From Bradyrhizobium sediminis (lineage in GTDB: Bacteria; Pseudomonadota; Alphaproteobacteria; Rhizobiales; Xanthobacteraceae), in NCBI RefSeq assembly GCF_018736085.1, contig NZ_CP076134.1:186001-250000 (forward strand): 64,000 nt of DNA, written 5' to 3'. The translations under genes and the position numbers were made by a program. Below the pieces are notes generated by a model. The model was given only the letters and a program-made list of their open reading frames with translations, made no database searches and had not been told where the DNA came from. Of the stretch, positions 36,683 through 45,063 are shown one piece after another (positions within the stretch are counted from its first letter, which is position 1; each line of letters begins with the position of its first letter).

Positions 36683-38773
36683 TCACGCAGCCGCAGGGAG
36701 ATAAACGAGCGCTTCATTGGCCATCCTCACAATCGGCTCAATTATCCGCCGGTTTGCCTGGAAAAGCTCGACGATTTTTCCGTCATCGATCGATAGATGG
36801 TCCCCTCCAAATGTGCGTCGGAGTAACTCATCGTGAAACGGCTTTTCATGCACCGCCAGGCCCGCGCTCCTCCTCAGATACCGACCGACCTCAGCAGCAG
36901 CATCGACATCTCCAAACATCGCACGTGCGATCAGCGACAGTGCCGACAATCGTGGGCAATCGCGACTAATTTGCTGTAGTAACTCCCGATCTCCGCGATT
37001 GAGAGCGTATTCAAATTTCGCAGCAAACGCGGGAAGCTGCTTTTCATGAGCGCCATCCTTGTCTGCACGGGCTATCAGCAAGTCGATGTAATCGCGGGTG
37101 CCATTGCCATTGGAGGAGGTGCCAACTTCGCGCCTCATCGTTTCGAGCTCCGAAATTGCCTTGGTATGCCGCCCCGTTGGCCCTTCGTCGAAAAGTAGGA
37201 TGGATATGCGCTTTAAAGTGCCCAAGCGCCATATATCTTTCGGCAGGGGATATTGAGACTCCACCGACTCGGAAAACTGTTGGACTACAGTCCCGAAATG
37301 ATCCTCTCCCACGCCTCTGATACGGGAAACGTCAACCTCTCTATTCTTGGGTGATACTTTCGCGAGTATTTCATCAAATCGTCCTTGGTTGAGCTTTGCA
37401 AGCAGCGCCCGGCTCAGTTCCACCTGGTCCATTGGAAACTTGTTGATGTTGGCGATGAGATGTTCTTTCGCGACATCCCGGTCGCGCCCGCCATTCCGCT
37501 TGATAAGAGCCATCGCGAGCCAATTCCGAGTAGTGGCACTTTCGAAGCCCTTCTCGATCATCCAGGTTGCTTGTTCAATCGCCTCGTCCAGCGCTGCGCC
37601 TCCCAGAATCACTTTTAGCAGTCCTGTGTGGTCCAGGTAGTCGACCCTTGTTGGCTCCTCGGTGAGGCCAACGGAAAGAAGCATCGTGCCAAACTGCGCG
37701 GCGCAACGGAAATTCTGTGCCATCCATACTAACGAGGAGATCGCGTTAGGTGCTCTAAGCACGCTTGGTGCATACGATTTGATGAAACGATCAATTTTTC
37801 TCCCCTGCTGAAACAGCAGCAAGGTCGAGTTCAGAAATAGTCGAATGTTTGCTTCGTGAAAGTTGGGATCGATGACGAACATCTTGCCCGCGAGGTCGCA
37901 AGCAATCGGTAGTTCCTCCATGTCGCCTTTCCGAAGAATGGCACGTATCCGGTTCGCCGTAATATAACTGTTCCCCGGCACAATCGACTCAGCACGGCCC
38001 GAGTAGTAATAATAATCATCAGCGCGGTCAGATAATTTGGAAAGGTAATTGATCAGATTGACCCACGCATTCGGTGAATTGAATCGCCGTAACGCCTCCC
38101 AAATGACAGATTCGGCCTCGCGATATGCACCCTCGAAAAGATAGCCATGCATGAGAAAAGTCCATGGCTTTTCGTTCCACGGCTCCCATTTGAGAAATTC
38201 TCGCGAAAGATGATGGATTAGCTTTGCGCGCGTCGTCTTTTCTGCGACCGATTTTGCGGATAGCCGGCCCAGTATTTTTGCGAGAAACGAAAGATAGAGA
38301 ATGATCGATCGTTCGCTTGACAACGAACGGCTATACGCATCGTTTGCCGAAAGAATGCCGGAAGCAATTTCGGATACTCTCCCTTCCTCGATCTGGGCCG
38401 CTAATGAATTGAGATCCTTGATCGAGGGTAGTTGAGTTTTGCTTTCGAACCGCGAACTCGCCTCCGGCGATGCAGACATTTCGCGGGAATTGGAAAACTT
38501 CAGGAAATACATCGATAGCTGGGGAAACTCGTTCGCCACCGTGTTGCGCAGTTTCTCCCACACTGCTGGCGCGGCGGAGAGAGAGAGTTTCGCGCCAACA
38601 ATTTCAATCGCCTCGGTATTGAGCCATGAACGCGCGCTCCAGTAGGCAAGGAATTCGCGTGTCTTGGCGAGAAGAAAAGCCTCCTCTGCCGATCCCTCCG
38701 AGATGTTGGATATCAACTTCTGATCGTCAACGAGCAAGTGATCCAGGGAGATGTCCGAAACGGTCCGACCCAT
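36683..38773 (-). CDS. Large helical-repeat (TPR-like) protein of unknown function
   Basis: I do not recognise this 696-residue protein. It looks all-helical, with TPR-like repeats: FLMHGYLFEGAYREAESVIWEALRRF with NAWVNLINYLSKL, then YITANRIRAILRKGDMEELP, GGAALDEAIEQATWMIEKG and a C-terminal LIARAMFGDVDAAAEVGRYL. It has no signal peptide, no membrane helix and no catalytic motif I can name. Base composition is lower than around it (sample lines hand-counted at 53 and 55% GC against 63% in adjacent leuS), which suggests acquired DNA. The next gene upstream, 12 bases away on the same strand, encodes a 194-residue unknown protein. TPR proteins often act as partner scaffolds; a joint function is inferred only. 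Confidence 0.75.
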   Translation of the reverse strand: MGRTVSDISLDHLLVDDQKLISNISEGSAEEAFLLAKTREFLAYWSARSWLNTEAIEIVGAKLSLSAAPAVWEKLRNTVANEFPQLSMYFLKFSNSREMSASPEASSRFESKTQLPSIKDLNSLAAQIEEGRVSEIASGILSANDAYSRSLSSERSIILYLSFLAKILGRLSAKSVAEKTTRAKLIHHLSREFLKWEPWNEKPWTFLMHGYLFEGAYREAESVIWEALRRFNSPNAWVNLINYLSKLSDRADDYYYYSGRAESIVPGNSYITANRIRAILRKGDMEELPIACDLAGKMFVIDPNFHEANIRLFLNSTLLLFQQGRKIDRFIKSYAPSVLRAPNAISSLVWMAQNFRCAAQFGTMLLSVGLTEEPTRVDYLDHTGLLKVILGGAALDEAIEQATWMIEKGFESATTRNWLAMALIKRNGGRDRDVAKEHLIANINKFPMDQVELSRALLAKLNQGRFDEILAKVSPKNREVDVSRIRGVGEDHFGTVVQQFSESVESQYPLPKDIWRLGTLKRISILLFDEGPTGRHTKAISELETMRREVGTSSNGNGTRDYIDLLIARADKDGAHEKQLPAFAAKFEYALNRGDRELLQQISRDCPRLSALSLIARAMFGDVDAAAEVGRYLRRSAGLAVHEKPFHDELLRRTFGGDHLSIDDGKIVELFQANRRIIEPIVRMANEALVYLPAAA

Positions 38774-38785
38774 ACGACTGCCCTA

Positions 38786-39370
38786 TCACAATGGCCCAAA
38801 TGCATTCTTTAATTCGATCCCGTGAAGCTGAAACACGGCGATAACGTTGTCGATATGCCGCGACTCCCTCCGCGCCGTCTCGACGGTTCTGCCGTACCGG
38901 CCAGACCATGCATCGATTGTCCAATGCGCCGGAACGCCTGTTCCATTCGCGGGCTGAAATAGAATCTGGCCCGCTATTCGGGCTCCTCCGCAATTCACCA
39001 GGGACGGGTGTCCGAGTTTCTTGTCTGTTCTCAACAAGCCGCTCAAGTACGGAATCTCCAAGCGCTTAAAACGTCGCCCAGAGGCCAATCCAACGACGTC
39101 CTCGTCTACAGCTTCTTCGATGGAAAAGCGCACAAGCCCGGCTTCATCAACCAGATACAATATCACCACCTTGTTTACGAGGACACCACCGCAGGACCAG
39201 TCAGCCAGAACCTGGGACATGAAGGATCGGAGTGGCGGAGCAGATGTCCCATCGAGAACATTAAAGGAGGCAGGCCTGATGTCTAACTCCCAATCATCAT
39301 ATCCCATCTGCCGTCTGTCGTTCCGTGCCGGTCCGACAACGATCCCGTATTTTTGATCAAGTTCCACCAC
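38786..39370 (-). CDS. Hypothetical 194-residue protein with a GHPSL...SGRYG domain
   Basis: The protein has no signal peptide or membrane helix. The N-terminal half (about 1-100) contains YGIVVGPARNDRRQMGYDDW, LRSFMSQVLADWSCGGVLVN and VVILYLVDEAGLVRFSIEEA, consistent with alternating strands and helices. The C-terminal half has LGHPSLVNCGGARIAGQILF, HWTIDAWSGRYGRTVE and NVIAVFQLHGIEL. The order HPSL, AGxI, SGRYG and a final NVxxxFxxxGxxL reminds me of a small domain in plant IQM proteins and bacterial polymorphic toxins (HSSxLAG...AGEI...SGHY); this is a weak, remembered likeness. It precedes the TPR-like gene by 12 bases and shares its low GC. Confidence 0.65.
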   Translation of the reverse strand: MVELDQKYGIVVGPARNDRRQMGYDDWELDIRPASFNVLDGTSAPPLRSFMSQVLADWSCGGVLVNKVVILYLVDEAGLVRFSIEEAVDEDVVGLASGRRFKRLEIPYLSGLLRTDKKLGHPSLVNCGGARIAGQILFQPANGTGVPAHWTIDAWSGRYGRTVETARRESRHIDNVIAVFQLHGIELKNAFGPL

Positions 39371-39581
39371 TTAAAGCCCCAACAAACTTTTTCAAAATTA
39401 AAATTAGGGACAAACCGTATCGAAAATCAACCTTTACTTGCAATGGTGAGGAACAAACGCATTATCTCCGTTCTTGGTTCGTTGATGCACATGCCGGACG
39501 CAAATGAGTATCGGGCCAAACGCCCGATTCCATCGATGCTTTAAAAAGGCGGATACCGGTCATTAGCTACACGGCCTGCCC
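39371..39581. other. AT-rich intergenic region at the cassette boundary
   Basis: The line at 39361-39420 has 21 G/C in 60 bases, the lowest value noticed in the window. ATCGGGC and GCCCGAT (about 39510-39530) form a 7-bp stem that may end the diguanylate cyclase transcript. The promoter of the two-gene cassette is probably in the AT-rich part; no clear -35/-10 pair was chosen. Confidence 0.5.
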
Positions 39582-41273
39582 TCAGCTCGCCAGCGCCATC
39601 CCGCCGTCCGAGAGCCGGACGAACCCGTGCTCGACCACGGCGTTGCGGCCGCGGTGTTTGGCGGCGTAGAGGGCGGCATCCGCGGCCTCGACCAGGTCGC
39701 CGGGCTGCTGCTTTTCGTTCGGCCGGGTGCAGGCGACGCCGACGCTGACGGTGACGGTCTGGTAGCTCGAGGTGCAGTGGGGCAATGCCAGGTTCAGGAC
39801 CGCTGATCGCACCATCTCGCCGATTTCGAGCGCGCGCCTGGCGTCGGTGTTCGGCAGCAGCAGGCAAAATTCCTCACCGCCGTAACGTCCGGCAAAGCCC
39901 ATGGTCTCGGCGGCAATGCCGGCCAGCGTCTCTCCGAGCCGGGTCAGGCAGGCGTCGCCTTCGGGATGGCCATAGGTGTCGTTGAACAGCTTGAAGTGAT
40001 CGACGTCGATCATCAGCAGCGACAGCTCGCTGTCGTTTTGCAGGGCCTTCATCCATTCGAAATCGAGCCGACTCTGGAAGCCGCGGCGGTTGGCGAGGCC
40101 GGACAGCATGTCGATCGAGGCCATCACGGTCAGCCGGTCGTTGGTGGCGACGAGCTCGCGCTCGCGCTTGCCGAGCTGCGCCGCCATCGCGTTGAAGGCG
40201 CGGGCGAGCGGTACGAACTCCGCCGGCAGGCTGCCGCGCGCGGCGCGCACCGACCATTCGCCCTGGCCGAACCGCGTCGCCGTCGCCGCCATCATCTCGA
40301 TCGGCTGGATGATCAGCTTCTCGGCGGCGACCAGAGCGCCGAGCAGCACGAACACGCAGACGAACCCCAGTTGCAGGTAAGCGGTGCGAATCTCGCGGTT
40401 AATCGCGGCGGACACCCTGGCCTCGTCGATGCTGACGATCAGGCGCGATTGCGTGCCGGAAACGCGCGCAAAGGTCACCATGCGTCTCAAGCCGTCCGCG
40501 GCGACGAATGAGAGCGATCCTTCCGTCTTGTCCGAGCCGATGGCTTTTTCGGCGATGGCCGACAACAGCGGCACGGTATCGAGCGGATGGCCGATCATGC
40601 TGGCCTGATCCGACGGCGCCGCCAGCACGGTTCCCGCGCTGTCGATCAGCACGGCCGAAATACCGGGCCGGTTGCCGAGATTGCCCATGATGTTCGACAT
40701 CCAGTCGAGATTGACGCCGGCGAGGACGACCGCGTCGGCATCGCGATTGATGGCGGATACCGGATAGGCCGCCATCACGATCGGTGTGTTGTTCGGCCGG
40801 GCAAGCAGAAAGTCGCTGAAAACGAAGTTGCGGGTCTCGCGCGCCTTCGTGAGGTAGGGCCGGTCGCTGAGATCGAGGCCGACATACATGTTGTTGGTCG
40901 AGCACTGGATGCGCCCATCGCCGCCGACGATCATCAGGCTGCGGATCCATGGCAGATTGGCCGGCAGGCTGGCGCGCATGATGTCGCAACTGCGGCCGAC
41001 GCCGCCATCGGAAGCGCGGATATAGGCCGCCGATTTCAGCACGGTCTCGACCGACGAAATCACTTCGCGCTGCATGTCGGCGCTGTGCTTGGCGAGGCCG
41101 GCGAATTCCGTAGAGGCGAGCGCGATCTGCTTGGACCTTGTGTCCTCGAGCGAACGGGCGCGCTCGAGCATCAAGGGCGCCACCAGGATCAGCCCGAGCA
41201 GCGCCAGCCGTGCGCGGATTCCCAGAAGTTTCTTGAGTTTCACTCTTTTGCGGTTGAAACTAACCCGTGACAT
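39582..41273 (-). CDS. Membrane diguanylate cyclase with Cache sensor
   Basis: The 563-residue protein begins with a charged leader and helix (RARLALLGLILVAPLMLE), a periplasmic double-Cache-like sensor (about 50-290, with LPWIRSLMIVGGDGRIQCST and GLDLSDRPYLTKARETRNFV), a second helix (LQLGFVCVFVLLGALVAAEK), a HAMP segment, and a GGDEF domain with the active site RYGGEEFCLLLP and LMIDVDHFKLFNDTYGHPEG. It should make cyclic di-GMP in response to an extracytoplasmic ligand. No EAL domain is present. An RxxD-like inhibitory site was not clearly seen before GGEEF. Confidence 0.92.
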   Translation of the reverse strand: MSRVSFNRKRVKLKKLLGIRARLALLGLILVAPLMLERARSLEDTRSKQIALASTEFAGLAKHSADMQREVISSVETVLKSAAYIRASDGGVGRSCDIMRASLPANLPWIRSLMIVGGDGRIQCSTNNMYVGLDLSDRPYLTKARETRNFVFSDFLLARPNNTPIVMAAYPVSAINRDADAVVLAGVNLDWMSNIMGNLGNRPGISAVLIDSAGTVLAAPSDQASMIGHPLDTVPLLSAIAEKAIGSDKTEGSLSFVAADGLRRMVTFARVSGTQSRLIVSIDEARVSAAINREIRTAYLQLGFVCVFVLLGALVAAEKLIIQPIEMMAATATRFGQGEWSVRAARGSLPAEFVPLARAFNAMAAQLGKRERELVATNDRLTVMASIDMLSGLANRRGFQSRLDFEWMKALQNDSELSLLMIDVDHFKLFNDTYGHPEGDACLTRLGETLAGIAAETMGFAGRYGGEEFCLLLPNTDARRALEIGEMVRSAVLNLALPHCTSSYQTVTVSVGVACTRPNEKQQPGDLVEAADAALYAAKHRGRNAVVEHGFVRLSDGGMALAS

Positions 41274-41369
41274 CTTAGTCCCCTGACCCCGTATGCAGGG
41301 TAGAGGGAAGGGTTCAAGAAGCCTTTCCGGAATTCGGTAAAATTCGAACTAATCCCCGTAGATCTACCA

Positions 41370-42071
41370 ATGACGGATGACATGTCGCCGCAAACCCCCT
41401 CGCCGATATCAGCGCATTCACCAAACGGGCTCGCCACGGTTGAGCAGGAGATCGCGCGCGCCTGCAAGGAAGCGCGCCGCGATCGTAAGTCGGTGACGCT
41501 GATCGCGGTGTCCAAGACATTCGACGCCAGCGCCATTACGCCCGTGATCGAGGCCGGACAGCGTGTTTTCGGCGAAAACCGCGTGCAGGAAGCCAAGGCG
41601 AAGTGGCCAGAGTTAATGGCGGCTTACCCCGGGATCGCGCTGCATCTGATCGGACCGCTGCAATCCAACAAGGCCAAGGAAGCCGTGGCGCTGTTCGATG
41701 CGATCCATTCGGTCGACCGTCCGAGCATCTGCGAAGCGTTAGCCAAGGAGATGAATTCCCAGAAGCGGCGGCCCGAATTGTTCGTCCAGCTCAATACCGG
41801 GGAGGAGCCGCAGAAGGCGGGCGTCGCTCCAGACGAAGCCGACGCCTTCATTGCCGCTTGCCGGGACAAATATGGCCTGTCAATTTCCGGCCTGATGTGC
41901 ATTCCGCCGGTCAATGACGCGCCGGCGCCGCATTTCGCGCTGACCGCGAAGATCGCCGCGCGCAACGGGCTGAAGAATCTCTCGATGGGCATGAGCGCCG
42001 ATTTTGCAATCGCGATCCAATTCGGCGCCACCCATGTGCGGGTCGGCTCGGCGATTTTCGGGCATCGGTAG
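41370..42071 (+). CDS. YggS family PLP homeostasis protein
   Basis: The 233-residue protein has the YggS/PROSC fold: SVTLIAVSKTFDASAITPVI with the PLP lysine, GQRVFGENRVQEAKAKWPEL, IALHLIGPLQSNKAKEAVALF, FVQLNTGEEPQKAGV, LSISGLMCIPP and LSMGMSADFAIAIQFGATHVRVGSAIFG. It binds PLP without known catalysis and helps PLP balance. It is divergent from the diguanylate cyclase gene and is followed by a REP pair. Confidence 0.95.
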   Translation: MTDDMSPQTPSPISAHSPNGLATVEQEIARACKEARRDRKSVTLIAVSKTFDASAITPVIEAGQRVFGENRVQEAKAKWPELMAAYPGIALHLIGPLQSNKAKEAVALFDAIHSVDRPSICEALAKEMNSQKRRPELFVQLNTGEEPQKAGVAPDEADAFIAACRDKYGLSISGLMCIPPVNDAPAPHFALTAKIAARNGLKNLSMGMSADFAIAIQFGATHVRVGSAIFGHR

Positions 42072-42072
42072 A

Positions 42073-42192
42073 CTTCGTCGTCCCGGCGAACGCCGGGACC
42101 TATACCGCGTGATCTGTCGATAGGGCAGTGCGGCAGACACCTTCCGCACAACCAAAGCCGGTGGTTATGGGTCCCGCTTTCGCGGGGACGAC
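42073..42192. repeat. REP pair (type A) downstream of yggS
   Basis: The left arm CGTCGTCCCGG...CCGGGACCTAT and the right arm GGTGGTTATGGGTCCCGC...GCGGGGACGAC are inverse, as in the pairs at 15543 and 2131/3632. It lies between convergent genes and gives an intact reference for the split pair at the IS element. Confidence 0.8.
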
Positions 42193-42209
42193 ACTCAGTC
42201 TGGTGATGC

Positions 42210-42995
42210 TTACTTGAATCCCACCGACACTCTTCCAAGCACCCCGAAGTCGGCCTCAAACAAATCGCCCGGCTGAATCGGCAGCGGCGGATGGCAGGTG
42301 CCTGTCGTCACGACCTCTCCCCTCCGCAGCGTTATGCCGAGCTGGCGCAATTCATTGGCGAGCCAGGCCAGCGCGATCCTGGGATCGCCGAGCACGTTCT
42401 TGCCGAGACCGGTGTATTGCTTGCCGCGTAGCGCGATCGCCGGCTTCTCCTCGACGAGATCGAGTGCGCGCCAGTTCGACGTCGTGGGCGCACCGAGAAC
42501 GAACAGATGCGCGCAGGCATTGTCGGCGATGATCTGCTCGGCGCCGGCGCTGACAAAATCCCTGAAGCGAGAATCCGGAATTTCGATCGCCGGATGCAGC
42601 GTGTCGACGGCATCGAGAACGTCCCGCACGGTGTAGGCCGCGGCCCGCGGCGGCAGATCCATTTGCATGCGAAAAGCAAATTCCGGCTCGGCGACGCGCA
42701 TTTCATTGCCGGCCATCGAGGCCGTGCCGCCATCCGCAATCACGGTCTCGCGCAAGATGCGCCCGGCCATCGGGCCATCGACATTGATGTGTTTCTGGCC
42801 GGCTTCGCTGGTGGCTGCGATCTTCCAGCCGAACAGGCTCCCTGTCGAATGATTTTCGATAGCGGCCTGGATCGCGTAGGCCTCGGAGCGGTCGCGCGGA
42901 CGAAGTGAAGTCTCGAGACCCTCAAGCTTGGTGCCGGCGCGCCAGTGGTCGTGCAGGATGCGTGAGGCCGCCGCTATCTTATTGTTGTCGAGCAT
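42210..42995 (-). CDS. 2-keto-4-pentenoate hydratase-like protein (FAH superfamily)
   Basis: The 261-residue protein has ASRILHDHWRAGTKLEGLE, EAYAIQAAIENHSTGSLFGWKIAATS, EPEFAFRMQMDLPPRAAAYT, LHPAIEIPDSRF and GLGKNVLGDPRIALAWLANEL, and ends TGTCHPPLPIQPGDLFEADFGVLGRVSVGF. These are the MhpD/HpaH-type metal-dependent hydratase motifs of meta-cleavage pathways. No other aromatic catabolism gene is adjacent, so the physiological substrate is unknown. It could also be an oxaloacetate- or acylpyruvate-type FAH enzyme. Confidence 0.85.
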   Translation of the reverse strand: MLDNNKIAAASRILHDHWRAGTKLEGLETSLRPRDRSEAYAIQAAIENHSTGSLFGWKIAATSEAGQKHINVDGPMAGRILRETVIADGGTASMAGNEMRVAEPEFAFRMQMDLPPRAAAYTVRDVLDAVDTLHPAIEIPDSRFRDFVSAGAEQIIADNACAHLFVLGAPTTSNWRALDLVEEKPAIALRGKQYTGLGKNVLGDPRIALAWLANELRQLGITLRRGEVVTTGTCHPPLPIQPGDLFEADFGVLGRVSVGFK

Positions 42996-43029
42996 GCTCT
43001 TGATATCCTTGGACTACAGAACCGCCAAC

Positions 43030-43599
43030 TCACTCGATCACGATCTTCGTCCTGGGTCCGAGCCGCCGCAGCAAGTGCAGCATCGCCGATTCGGTCATGG
43101 AGACGCATCCGGCGGTCGGCCCGAAATTCTCGCGCGCCAAATGCAGGAAAACCGCGCTGCCCCGGCCGGCGATTCGCGGCCGCGTATTGTGATCGATCTC
43201 GACGATGAAATCGTAGAGGTGGTCGTCGCGCCGGAGCCGGTCGCCGCCGCGACCCGGCTCCAGCCGCACCGGCTGGTTGTAATGCCGATCCCCGGGGTCC
43301 TCGCACCAGGCGTCTTCGGGCCGGATCGGGCGAATCGGCAGAAATGTGCGCGGTCTCGGGTGGCGGTCGGCGCGCCACCACAATTGCCGCGGCCGGAAGG
43401 TGCCCCGCGGGGTCCCGCCGTCGCCCTCCCGTTTGTTGGCCATGATGCCGCCGCGTCCCAGTGCGACCGGCAAGGTCTGGCCGCCGGCCGTCAGCCAGCC
43501 CCGGCGGGGATCGCCGGCGGCGGCGCGAATCCGGATTTCCGAGAGCGGGCGATCACGTGGACTTGTTCTATAAGTGATTGAAATATTGGACTTTCCCAT
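43030..43599 (-). CDS. L,D-transpeptidase (YkuD) family protein
   Basis: The chosen start is the ATG at 43599 (MGKSNISITYRTSPRDRPLS); an upstream TTG in frame gives four more residues. The roughly 189-residue protein has the YkuD core with GIMANKREGDGGTPRGTFRP and the catalytic VFLHLARENFGPTAGCVSM with its His and Cys. No signal peptide is visible, although typical L,D-transpeptidases act on peptidoglycan in the periplasm; the short forms of this family (DUF-like YkuD) often lack one. It is divergent from cenR. Confidence 0.85.
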   Translation of the reverse strand: MGKSNISITYRTSPRDRPLSEIRIRAAAGDPRRGWLTAGGQTLPVALGRGGIMANKREGDGGTPRGTFRPRQLWWRADRHPRPRTFLPIRPIRPEDAWCEDPGDRHYNQPVRLEPGRGGDRLRRDDHLYDFIVEIDHNTRPRIAGRGSAVFLHLARENFGPTAGCVSMTESAMLHLLRRLGPRTKIVIE

Positions 43600-43827
43600 G
43601 CGAATCGCCAAATCCCCGGTTGCCTCGCTTAATGCAAATGTTCTATTTCACGCCGATCCCAGACATTCATCCAAAAGCCAGCCAATTCTGGAGTAGACTG
43701 TGTTTCGGCTTGTGAAACTGTAACAGCCCCTTACCTCAATACGAACCAAGACCTGACTAGCTTACGAATCAAGATTCGGCTGACGGCGCTTCTGCTTGCC
43801 CCTGCCGCTCCCAAGAGGATTGTACCC

Positions 43828-44514
43828 ATGGCCAATGCCCGCAAGATCCTGATCGTGGATGACGACACCGATCTGCGCGACACGCTGGTGGAGCAATTGT
43901 CGCTGCACGACGAGTTCGAGGCTTCCGCCGTCGATACCGGCGCCAAGGGCGCCAGCGCCGCCAAGGCCAATTCTCCCGATCTCGTGCTGATGGATGTCGG
44001 GCTGCCGGACACCGACGGCCGCGAGGTGGTGCGTAGCCTGCGCAAGGGCGGCTTCAAGGCGCCCATCATCATGCTCACCGGGCACGACACCGATTCGGAC
44101 ACCATTCTGGGGCTGGAATCCGGCGCCAACGACTATGTGGCAAAGCCGTTCCGGTTTGCGGTGCTGCTGGCGCGAATCCGGGCCCAGCTCCGCCAGCATG
44201 AGGCCAGCGAGGACGCGGTTTTTTCCGTCGGCCCCTACTCTTTCCGGCCCGGCTCCAAGATGCTGACCGGCGCCAATGCCCGGAAGGTCCGCCTGACCGA
44301 AAAGGAAACCGCGATCCTGCGGTTCCTCTACCGCGCAGGCCAGATGCCGGTCTCGCGCGAAACGCTGCTGCAGGAGGTGTGGGGCTATAATTCGGGCGTC
44401 ACCACGCATACCCTGGAAACCCACATTTACCGGCTGCGTCAGAAGATCGAGAAAGATGCGGCCAATCCCGAAATACTGGTGACGGAAGCCGGTGGCTACA
44501 AGCTGGTGCCGTGA
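43828..44514 (+). CDS. cenR: OmpR-type response regulator, CenR/OtpR-like
   Basis: The 228-residue regulator has a receiver domain with KILIVDDDTDLRDTLVEQLS, phospho-Asp in LVLMDVGLPDTDGREVV, and KPFRFAVLLARIRAQL, and a winged-helix domain with KVRLTEKETAILRFLYRAG and TLETHIYRLRQKIEKD. The sequence and the following cNMP-binding gene match the CenR/OtpR pair known from Caulobacter and Brucella, which controls cell-envelope integrity and stress tolerance. No partner kinase lies in the window. Confidence 0.88.
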   Translation: MANARKILIVDDDTDLRDTLVEQLSLHDEFEASAVDTGAKGASAAKANSPDLVLMDVGLPDTDGREVVRSLRKGGFKAPIIMLTGHDTDSDTILGLESGANDYVAKPFRFAVLLARIRAQLRQHEASEDAVFSVGPYSFRPGSKMLTGANARKVRLTEKETAILRFLYRAGQMPVSRETLLQEVWGYNSGVTTHTLETHIYRLRQKIEKDAANPEILVTEAGGYKLVP

Positions 44515-44568
44515 TACGATTCGCCCGACGATTCGTATTTTTCAGCGCATCCCGATCACCGGTCCTGC

Positions 44569-45012
44569 ATGTCGATCGAAGATGATGTAGCGCTACTTGA
44601 GCGCGTCCCCACCCTGCGCCTGCTTGGCGGGACCGCGCTGCGCATGCTTGCGATCGGCTCCGAGCCGCGCAATTTTGCGCGCGGCGACGTGCTGTTCAAT
44701 GCAGGCGACGACGCCGATGCAGGCTTCATCGTTCAGCGCGGCGCGTTCCGGCTCGAGGACGGCGGCGGCGCCGAAATCATCGCGGGTCCCGGCGCCTTGA
44801 TCGGCGAACTGGCGCTGATCGTCGCGATGCAGCGGCCATCCACCGCGACCGCGCTGGAAAATTCCTCGGTGATCCGGGTCGCGCGCAGCCTGTTTCAGCG
44901 CGTGCTCGAAAGCGATCCCGCCGCAGCGCGCCGCCTGCGCGACGAATTCGCCACTCGCACCAGCCAGGTCGCCAGCGATATCCTGATGGCCGGCGCCAAA
45001 CTGAGTACTTGA
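44569..45012 (+). CDS. Cyclic nucleotide-binding domain protein next to CenR
   Basis: The 147-residue protein is essentially one cNMP-binding beta-barrel: VALLERVPTLRLLGGTALRML, NFARGDVLFNAGDDADAGFIVQRGAFRLE, GPGALIGELALIVAMQRPSTATALENSSVIRVARSLF and a C-terminal helix. The phosphate-binding cassette is GALIGELALI...RPSTATA. It has no DNA-binding domain. The downstream position 54 bases after cenR matches the gene pair in Brucella, where the partner is named a cAMP-dependent kinase regulatory-type protein (from memory). It may link cAMP to CenR output. Confidence 0.85.
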   Translation: MSIEDDVALLERVPTLRLLGGTALRMLAIGSEPRNFARGDVLFNAGDDADAGFIVQRGAFRLEDGGGAEIIAGPGALIGELALIVAMQRPSTATALENSSVIRVARSLFQRVLESDPAAARRLRDEFATRTSQVASDILMAGAKLST

Positions 45013-45063
45013 TCCGCCAGCCTCAGCGGATCTTGCCCGCGAACGCGGGGACGACAGTAGCGG

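Noticed and set aside
45027..45056. REP-like half arm downstream of xth
   Set aside because: Only one short arm is present with no partner, so it is mentioned in the xth entry and not listed as a repeat.
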